Origin: Tenericutes bacterium HGW-Tenericutes-5
Lineage (GTDB): Bacteria > Bacillota_I > Bacilli_A > Izemoplasmatales > Hujiaoplasmataceae
Length of the DNA stretch: 7,259 nt
NCBI GenBank assembly: GCA_002839125.1
Contig: PGXI01000073.1
Location: 1-7,259 of the forward strand
Reading direction: 5' to 3'
A program made the translations under genes and the position numbers. The notes under the pieces are model-generated. The model saw nothing but the letters and a program-made list of their open reading frames with translations. It was not told the origin of the DNA and made no database searches. Below are positions 1 to 4,030 of the stretch, one piece after another; positions within the stretch are counted from its first letter, which is position 1; each line of letters starts with the position of its first letter.

Positions 1-129
1 AATATTAAGAATTCTAAGTGGGTAATTATCCCTGAAGTAGGACACGCTTCAATGTATGAAAATCCAGTTATGTTTACTACTTTGATTACAGGATTCTTCT
101 TAATTAAAGATATTGAATATAAAATATAA
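1..129 (+). CDS. alpha/beta hydrolase, C-terminal fragment (5' end outside window)
   Basis: This is an open frame of 42 codons running in from the left edge and ending in TAA at 127-129. The readable tail contains W-V-I-I-P-E-V-G-H-A-S-M-Y-E-N-P. That is the usual end of an alpha/beta hydrolase: a strand followed by a G-H pair carrying the catalytic His (residue 15 of the fragment), then a terminal helix (FTTLITGFFL). The nucleophile and acid residues lie outside the window, so the substrate cannot be judged. The next gene, also an alpha/beta hydrolase, starts 16 bases downstream with its own ribosome binding site, so the two are probably cotranscribed. The fold assignment is inferred from a short stretch only. 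Confidence 0.6.
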   Translation, partial: NIKNSKWVIIPEVGHASMYENPVMFTTLITGFFLIKDIEYKI

Positions 130-130
130 T

Positions 131-139
131 AGAAAGGTG
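131..139 (+). promoter_or_regulatory. ribosome binding site of the PHA-depolymerase-like hydrolase
   Basis: AGAAAGGTG lies six bases before the ATG at 146 and directly follows the stop of the upstream hydrolase. It supports the chosen start and translational coupling within a two-gene transcript. Confidence 0.6.
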
Positions 140-145
140 CTTTAA

Positions 146-1030
146 ATGGAAAAAAAGTTTATTAAATTAAGAAATAAGGAAACAATTGCTTATTTAGAAA
201 AAGGTCATGGCGAAAAATATTTAATTTTAGTTCATGGTAACTTTTCTTCTGGAGTATATTATTTACCACTCTTAGAGAAATTACCGGAAGATATTCATGT
301 CTTCGCTCCTGATATGAGAGGGTTTGGTGATTCTAGTTACAATAAGAAAGTTTCTTCATTAAAAGATTTAGCTGATGATTTAGTTAAATTCATGGATGAA
401 CTTAATATTGAAAAAGCTGACATCTTAGGTTGGTCCTTAGGTGGTGGTGTTGTAATGGAACTTGCGGCTCATTATAAAGAAAGAGTCAATAAATTAATCT
501 TGATGAACTCAACTACTCATAAAGGCTATCCAGTATTCAAAAAAGATGAGAAAGGTCAAATGAAGATTGGAGAGGTTTATACATCTAAAGATGAGATGGC
601 AACTGATCCAGTACAAGTTAAACCTTTACTAGATGCATTAAAAAATAATAACTTTGATTTTATTAAGTATATATTTGACCTTACTATTTATACATATTCA
701 AAACCAACCGAAGAAGCAAACAAAATCTATCTGACTGATTCTTTAAAACAAAGAAACTTGGTTGATGTTGATTGGGCATTAGCTAATTTAAACATGGGTA
801 AAGATCATAACTTCTATAAAAATGGTGATGATACGATATCTCATATTAAAGCACCAGTACTTCATATCTGGGGAAGTCATGATAAAACAGTTCCTGAATT
901 CATGATTTTAGATAATATTAAAGCATTAGAAAATCAATCAACATATGTTAAGTTTGATCAATGTGGACATAATCCATTGGTTGATAAAATCGATGAATTG
1001 ACGAAAACTATTTTAGATTTTATCGAATAG
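146..1030 (+). CDS. alpha/beta hydrolase, intracellular short-chain PHA depolymerase-like
   Basis: This 294-residue cytoplasmic protein has no signal peptide. All the alpha/beta hydrolase landmarks are visible: the oxyanion loop H-G-N at 30-32, a D-M-R-G-F-G-D-S-S motif at 56-64, the nucleophile elbow G-W-S-L-G-G at 95-100 (Ser97), the acid in G-S-H-D (Asp246) and the catalytic His in C-G-H-N-P (His275). A cap region lies between about 125 and 225. Several stretches recall the Bacillus-type intracellular short-chain polyhydroxyalkanoate depolymerases: the GWSxGG lipase box, K-G-Y-P-V-F after strand 6, and Q-R-N-L-V-D-V-D in the cap. From memory of that family, an esterase acting on PHA or a related acyl ester is the best guess. 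The exact substrate is not shown by the sequence, and a generic esterase is the alternative. The gene probably forms an operon with the hydrolase fragment upstream and is separated from the next gene by a long hairpin. Confidence 0.8.
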   Translation: MEKKFIKLRNKETIAYLEKGHGEKYLILVHGNFSSGVYYLPLLEKLPEDIHVFAPDMRGFGDSSYNKKVSSLKDLADDLVKFMDELNIEKADILGWSLGGGVVMELAAHYKERVNKLILMNSTTHKGYPVFKKDEKGQMKIGEVYTSKDEMATDPVQVKPLLDALKNNNFDFIKYIFDLTIYTYSKPTEEANKIYLTDSLKQRNLVDVDWALANLNMGKDHNFYKNGDDTISHIKAPVLHIWGSHDKTVPEFMILDNIKALENQSTYVKFDQCGHNPLVDKIDELTKTILDFIE

Positions 1031-1057
1031 TTTTCTTAATGAACATTTTCTCCTTAT

Positions 1058-1108
1058 AATATAGGGATGCTTTCAAACATTAATAGTCGGAGCTAGCATC
1101 CCTATATT
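1058..1108 (+). repeat. long inverted repeat / hairpin after the hydrolase gene
   Basis: Positions 1058-1071 and 1095-1108 form a perfect 14-bp stem (arm AATATAGGGATGCT) with a 23-base loop. TTCTC at 1048-1052 could extend it by pairing with GAGAA at 1109-1113. It sits 28 bases after the hydrolase stop, where a terminator is expected. However, neither strand has a T-run after the stem; the + strand continues with an A-rich stretch. It could be an atypical terminator, a 3'-end stabilising structure or part of a repeat element. The structure is directly visible; its role is not. Confidence 0.6.
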
Positions 1109-1142
1109 GAGAAGAAAAAAACACTATTTTAACACTATATAC

Positions 1143-1171
1143 TTGACAAACTAACTTGACTATAATATAAT
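1143..1171 (+). promoter_or_regulatory. consensus sigma-A-type promoter for the riboswitch-controlled operon
   Basis: A perfect -35 box TTGACA (1143-1148) and a perfect -10 box TATAAT (1166-1171) are separated by 17 bases, the ideal spacing. The transcript should begin around 1177-1179, exactly where the aptamer begins. A promoter this strong upstream of a terminator-gated leader fits a design in which control lies at the RNA level. Confidence 0.88.
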
Positions 1172-1174
1172 CTA

Positions 1175-1256
1175 GGTGTAAATAGCAAAACTAGCGAAAG
1201 TTAGTGACGCAAAGCTATAGGGCCTTCGAAAGATGGTAGCCAGTTGCCGTTATCTG
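1175..1256 (+). ncRNA. GEMM-I cyclic-dinucleotide riboswitch aptamer (c-di-GMP-I class)
   Basis: The conserved core of the GEMM-I family is readable. A-x-A-GCAAA is at 1182-1189. The P2 stem ACTAGC/GTTAGT (1190-1195 and 1200-1205) is closed by a GAAA tetraloop (1196-1199). GACGCAAAGC follows at 1206-1215. The P3 arm begins CTATAGGGCC (1215-1224), has a second GAAA loop (1228-1231), and is followed by GGTAGCCAGTTGCCG (1235-1249). These correspond to the Vibrio Vc2 aptamer. Aligned to Vc2 without gaps, G1178 is position 14, A1182 is 18, A1184 is 20, G1185 is 21, C1210 is 46, A1211 is 47 and C1247 is 92. The ligand should be c-di-GMP or, given A at position 20, possibly 3',3'-cGAMP. It lies immediately upstream of two secreted fibre-type genes, a typical target of this riboswitch. 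The P1 stem is weak or absent. Confidence 0.92.
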
Positions 1257-1276
1257 TGAAGATGAGGGCATTTTTT
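1245..1276 (+). terminator. riboswitch intrinsic terminator overlapping the aptamer 3' strand
   Basis: TGCC at 1245-1248 pairs with GGCA at 1267-1270. After one G-G mismatch, TTATC at 1250-1254 pairs with GATGA at 1261-1265 (one G-U pair), with loop TGTGAA. The stem is followed at once by six Ts (1271-1276). The 5' arm includes C1247 and C1248, which correspond to the ligand-contacting C92 and the adjacent C93. Ligand-bound aptamer and terminator are therefore mutually exclusive, which predicts that ligand binding turns transcription on. Confidence 0.8.
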
Positions 1277-1389
1277 AATTCTTAGGGCACAAATTAGCCC
1301 TAATTTAGAAAATGTACTCGACAAGGTGATGGCTTTTTTAGTATAATAAAGCCAAGTCTTAGAAAAGATTGGGGGGATTCGTTTGCGGT
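1277..1389 (+). promoter_or_regulatory. structured 5' leader between terminator and first surface-protein gene
   Basis: No gene is visible here. The leader contains three further hairpins: TTAGGGC/GCCCTAA (1282-1288 with 1297-1303, loop of 8), TGGCTTT/AAAGCCA (1330-1336 with 1348-1354, loop of 11) and AGTCTT/AAGATT (1355-1360 with 1365-1370, one G-U pair, loop of 4). The last directly abuts the G-rich ribosome binding site at 1371-1376. GCCCT at 1297-1301 could also pair with AGGGC in the terminator (1265-1269) or in aptamer arm P3 (1219-1223), so it could take part in alternative folds. The pairing is seen; the role is inferred. Confidence 0.45.
1371..1376 (+). promoter_or_regulatory. unusual all-G ribosome binding site
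   Basis: GGGGGG lies 13 bases before the ATG at 1390, a long spacing. A G-run can pair with the CCUCC anti-SD through one G-U pair. No other SD is visible for this start. It decides for ATG 1390 over the in-frame TTG at 1369, which would overlap the G-run. Confidence 0.5.
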
Positions 1390-2157
1390 ATGAGTCAAAA
1401 GACTAAATTAGCAGTTCATATTGTAAATGCCTCAAAAGCGGCTAAAATTGCCAAAGCAAGTCGGTTGGGAATTGTAGTAAGTGCAGTATTAGTGTTTATG
1501 ATTTTCGCAGTATCATATTATGGAACTCTTGTAGGTAATTTCACTTTCAGTATTGACGGTACAGCGAAAGAAGCCGGCATAAGCATGTATGAATACGCTG
1601 ATACAAAGCAGTATAAAACAAGGATTGTTTCCGCAAAAGTGGATGACAATCAAGGAATGACTGGATTATGCGGGACTGAGTATTATGACGGTTCACAAGG
1701 TATGGAAGTTTGTATACCAAATGATGAGGAAATGACAGGCATTGATGGACCACACAATAGTTTCTCATACATTGCTCATACATTCTACGTTGAGAACGCA
1801 GGCGATTATAAATTAGATATTAGCGCAACTATCAATATCTTATCCGCTCTAAAAGGTGCTGAAGAAGCGATTAGAGTTAGAGTAATAATTGATGGTGTTG
1901 GAGTTACATACGCTAAGGTCCAATCGGAAAAAGGTGACGCTCCAGGTGAGTTAGAACCGTTGACTGAAGAATTTTACAGTATTGATAAAGTAATGTATCA
2001 AGAATTTACAGAATTTGAACCACAAGAAACAATCAAAGTAACAATTATCGTGTGGTATGAAGGTGTTGACAAAGATCACACTAATGATATCTTCGGTGGC
2101 GGAGTTAAGTTAGATATGAAGTTCTCTGTTATCAAGGTATATGAAGATGAGTTTTAA
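1390..2157 (+). CDS. SipW-dependent-type secreted surface protein (TasA/camelysin-like)
   Basis: This is a 255-residue protein counted from ATG 1390. It has a long Lys/Ala-rich N-region (1-26), a hydrophobic segment of about 27-47 (I-V-V-S-A-V-L-V-F-M-I-F-A), then Y-Y-G-T-L-V-G-N-F-T-F-S-I-D. This resembles signal sequences handled by SipW-type peptidases, where cleavage is followed closely by the first beta strand. The rest looks like an extracellular beta-rich domain. It includes H-T-F-Y-V-E-N-A-G-D at about 130-139, typical of TasA-like sandwich proteins, and ends with V-W-Y-E-G-V-D then T-N-D-I-F-G-G-G-V-K-L-D-M-K-F-S-V. The only two cysteines, Cys94 and Cys108, could form a disulfide outside the cell. 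It is the first gene behind the riboswitch, with a second substrate-type gene and a SipW peptidase downstream. A fibre or matrix subunit is the best inference. A variant membrane anchor without cleavage cannot be excluded, because the signal is not fully canonical. Confidence 0.72.
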   Translation: MSQKTKLAVHIVNASKAAKIAKASRLGIVVSAVLVFMIFAVSYYGTLVGNFTFSIDGTAKEAGISMYEYADTKQYKTRIVSAKVDDNQGMTGLCGTEYYDGSQGMEVCIPNDEEMTGIDGPHNSFSYIAHTFYVENAGDYKLDISATINILSALKGAEEAIRVRVIIDGVGVTYAKVQSEKGDAPGELEPLTEEFYSIDKVMYQEFTEFEPQETIKVTIIVWYEGVDKDHTNDIFGGGVKLDMKFSVIKVYEDEF

Positions 2158-2197
2158 TTTTTACAAAGATAAAAAATTAAAAATATAAAGAAAAATA

Positions 2198-2203
2198 AAG
2201 GAG
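2198..2203 (+). promoter_or_regulatory. ribosome binding site of the second surface-protein gene
   Basis: AAGGAG lies six bases before ATG 2210. It is a strong standard site, unlike that of the preceding gene, so this protein may be made in larger amounts from the same message. Confidence 0.75.
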
Positions 2204-2209
2204 AAAAAT

Positions 2210-3082
2210 ATGAAAAGTTTAAGAAACAAAGTGATTCTTTCAGGAATCGTATTACTATTTGCGTTTATCGCAACAATTGGTTCAACTTATGCATGGTTTA
2301 CAGTTAGTTCTTCTACAAACATTGAAACTATGGAGTTGAATGTAACAGCAGCAGACAACTTGTTGTTAAGAGTAGCAACAGGTGGTGCAGAAGAAACATT
2401 AACTTATTTACAAGATGCTTCAAACTATAAGACATATATCGAAGTTGCTGACTTAATAGCTGCTGGATATCTTCAAGACGACGTGAATACACCATGGAGA
2501 CTTCAACCAAGCACAGTATTAGTACCAGGTACAGATAGAATGTCATATTTGCCAAATATTAATAATAGAACATACGCAGCTGCTACTGCAAATGATTATA
2601 ACGGTCAATATATTCATTTAGAATTTTGGATTCTATCTCAATCTGAAGATGCTAAAGTCATTCAACTAAATGATTTTGCTATTGATGCAGTTGGTATTGG
2701 TGATAATACCACTGAACAAGAATTTGTTGAGAATGCTGTTAGATTAGCAGTATGGTTAGATGACTCAGACCATGGCGGTGGTACCGCAACTGGTGAAGGA
2801 ACAATGTATTTGTTTGGAAATGATGCAGATTATGGGTTCACATTTATAGAAGGTATGGATGGATATGATGATACAGTTCCAGCAAATAATATAGCCCCTG
2901 ATCAAACTGGATTTACTGTCAATACTACTACAAGTAGCACAGATTTATATACTGTTAACTTTAACGTTCCAACTTTAGTAAATGTGTTAATTTATATTGA
3001 AGGTTGGGATTCTCAAGCTTCAAATGACATTATCTTAGCTACATTCCAAGTTTCATTTGGGTTCAAGTACAAAGAAGTATAA
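2210..3082 (+). CDS. SipW-dependent-type secreted protein, fibre/pilin-like
   Basis: This is a 290-residue protein. The signal peptide is textbook for the SipW-dependent class: a short basic N-region (K-S-L-R-N-K), a hydrophobic core of about 8-23, then G-S-T-Y-A-W-F-T, with cleavage expected near residues 28-30. The mature part begins T-V-S-S-S-T-N-I-E-T-M-E-L-N-V-T-A, a pattern common in Firmicutes surface proteins made with a SipW peptidase. The body is Asn/Thr/Asp-rich, predicted beta-rich, has no cysteine, and includes a Gly-rich turn (H-G-G-G-T). It ends with L-I-Y-I-E-G-W-D-S-Q-A-S-N-D-I-I, like the end of the preceding gene product. It lies 52 bases after that gene with its own strong SD and is followed by a hairpin, so the two probably form one riboswitch-controlled transcript. 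A subunit of an extracellular fibre or matrix is inferred; no enzymatic motif is seen. Confidence 0.78.
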   Translation: MKSLRNKVILSGIVLLFAFIATIGSTYAWFTVSSSTNIETMELNVTAADNLLLRVATGGAEETLTYLQDASNYKTYIEVADLIAAGYLQDDVNTPWRLQPSTVLVPGTDRMSYLPNINNRTYAAATANDYNGQYIHLEFWILSQSEDAKVIQLNDFAIDAVGIGDNTTEQEFVENAVRLAVWLDDSDHGGGTATGEGTMYLFGNDADYGFTFIEGMDGYDDTVPANNIAPDQTGFTVNTTTSSTDLYTVNFNVPTLVNVLIYIEGWDSQASNDIILATFQVSFGFKYKEV

Positions 3083-3099
3083 AATATTTAAAAGTATCT

Positions 3100-3144
3100 A
3101 ACACAACTTAGGCTAGTCCTAAGTTGTGTTCCCTTAAACGGGAA
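3100..3144 (+). terminator. strong hairpin ending the surface-protein transcript (no clear T-run)
   Basis: AACACAACTTAGG (3100-3112) pairs perfectly with 3118-3130 around the five-base loop CTAGT. A second small hairpin, TTCCC/GGGAA (3129-3133 and 3140-3144), overlaps its foot. The position 17 bases after the stop and before a new promoter suggests a terminator or 3' barrier. There is no immediate T-tract (the next bases are CCC), so termination efficiency is uncertain. It may instead protect the 3' end of an abundant message while allowing some read-through into the peptidase gene. Confidence 0.6.
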
Positions 3145-3208
3145 ATGATTATTTTTGATGCTTTTTGTTTAGAAGTGTAACTTTTTTTGGCCATTTCTCA
3201 TTTTTATA

Positions 3209-3237
3209 GTGAAAAAAAGATTTTTTTGCTATATAAT
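3209..3237 (+). promoter_or_regulatory. probable promoter of the signal peptidase/ATPase cluster
   Basis: The -10 box TATAAT (3232-3237) is perfect. GTGAAA (3209-3214) is a weak but correctly spaced -35 (17 bases; four matches to TTGACA). Poly-A and poly-T tracts flank the boxes, including seven As and seven Ts between them. The predicted start near 3244 gives a 5' leader of about 38 bases. Part of that leader (3238-3262) can fold into a small bulged hairpin. Confidence 0.6.
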
Positions 3238-3267
3238 AGTAAGATGTAAATCTTTTATTACTTAAAT

Positions 3268-3276
3268 GAGGAGTGA
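3268..3276 (+). promoter_or_regulatory. ribosome binding site of the signal peptidase gene
   Basis: GAGGAGTGA, five bases before ATG 3282, is a strong SD that fixes the start codon. Confidence 0.75.
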
Positions 3277-3281
3277 AATAA

Positions 3282-3989
3282 ATGGGAGAATCAACATTGA
3301 TAAAAAATAACAAAGTAAAAAAAATACTTAATATTACTTTTTACGTTGTTTTATTTATTGTTTTTGTATATGCAATATTTGGTCTTTTTTCAAAAAAGGA
3401 TGGGAATTCAATTTCTTTTTTAGGTGTAACCTCCATGTCTGTTCAATCAGGATCAATGTCACCTACTTTTGAAGAAGGAGATTTAATATTTGTAAATACT
3501 GATATAAGTACTAGAGATTTATTACCAGGAGATATAATAACTTATCAAGATTTTATGGTTACAGATGATGGTGTTGTAACTTATTATAATACACATAAAA
3601 TTATCTCAATTGATAAATCAACAAGTGTTTGGAGATTTGAAACAAAAGGGGAAGCAAATGCTGACCCTGATCCTAGACTAATTCTTGAAACAGAGATTTA
3701 CGGACAATGGACTGGTAAAGCTTGGTCAGGATTTGGTACATTTGTTGATGGGTTCACTAATTTTTTAAAATCTAGTCTTGGTTTCTTCCTATTTATAGTT
3801 GTCCCATGCTTAGCTTTATTAGTTTACGAAGTTATCAAATTCATGAAAGTTTACGCTGAATACAATGTACAAAAAAGTAAAGAAGACAGAGTTAAAATGC
3901 AAGAAGAGGCTTTAGCTGCCGCAAGAGCACAACTAGAAGCGGAAGCACAATTAAAGGCGGAGAAGGATAATAAAGATCAACAAGACTAA
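3282..3989 (+). CDS. sipW: SipW-type signal peptidase I (ER-type Ser/His)
   Basis: This 235-residue membrane protease would cleave signal peptides of secreted proteins on the outer face of the membrane. Topology appears to be a cytoplasmic N-terminus, a first transmembrane segment at about 15-36, an external catalytic domain, a second transmembrane segment at about 165-187, and a cytoplasmic tail. The nucleophile lies in V-Q-S-G-S-M-S-P (Ser58). The general base is His105 in Y-N-T-H-K-I, replacing the Lys of ordinary bacterial SPase I. T-K-G-E-A-N-A-D-P-D-P (121-131) is the third conserved box, with Asp128/Asp130 as the likely acid. This Ser/His layout is the archaeal/ER/SipW class, which in Bacillus processes TasA. 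The two genes just upstream carry matching signal peptides and are the obvious substrates. The tail (about 197-235) is an unusual charged Ala/Glu/Lys-rich helix, probably coiled coil. Confidence 0.9.
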   Translation: MGESTLIKNNKVKKILNITFYVVLFIVFVYAIFGLFSKKDGNSISFLGVTSMSVQSGSMSPTFEEGDLIFVNTDISTRDLLPGDIITYQDFMVTDDGVVTYYNTHKIISIDKSTSVWRFETKGEANADPDPRLILETEIYGQWTGKAWSGFGTFVDGFTNFLKSSLGFFLFIVVPCLALLVYEVIKFMKVYAEYNVQKSKEDRVKMQEEALAAARAQLEAEAQLKAEKDNKDQQD

Positions 3990-4014
3990 AATTCTTTACT
4001 GCGCCTGGACTTTT

Positions 4015-4022
4015 GTGGGGGA
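4015..4022 (+). promoter_or_regulatory. G-rich ribosome binding site of the AAA+ ATPase gene
   Basis: GTGGGGGA ends nine bases before ATG 4031. It argues for that start rather than the in-frame TTG at 4013, which has no SD and whose extra residues would be encoded by the G-run itself. The all-G core repeats the style seen before the first surface-protein gene. Confidence 0.5.
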
Positions 4023-4030
4023 TAGCATTA

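Noticed and set aside
1296..1339. A second intrinsic terminator ending in the T-run at 1334-1339
   Set aside because: The only stem leading to it is four base pairs (AGCC/GGCT) across a long loop, and part of the T-run sits better inside the 1330-1354 hairpin.
1369..1389. Extended TTG start for the first surface protein (adds M-G-G-F-V-C-G)
   Set aside because: The extra codons are encoded by the G-run that serves as the only SD; there is no SD upstream of the TTG.
1547..1783. Minus-strand open frame of 78 codons inside the first surface-protein gene
   Set aside because: It is antisense to a well-supported gene, has no SD, and its translation shows no recognisable domain or signal.
2160..2189. 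Possible internal promoter TTTACA-18-TATAAA before the second surface gene
   Set aside because: The stretch is almost pure A/T, so near-matches are expected by chance, and the gene is adequately explained as part of the riboswitch operon.
2328..2555. Minus-strand open frame of 75 codons, Leu-rich, inside the second surface-protein gene
   Set aside because: The Leu richness comes from reading GTT/AAC-rich codons backwards; there is no SD and no plausible promoter. The overlying gene explains the sequence.
4013..4030. Extended TTG start for the ATPase (adds M-W-G-I-A-L)
   Set aside because: The same reasoning applies: the G-run lies inside the extension and is correctly spaced for ATG 4031.
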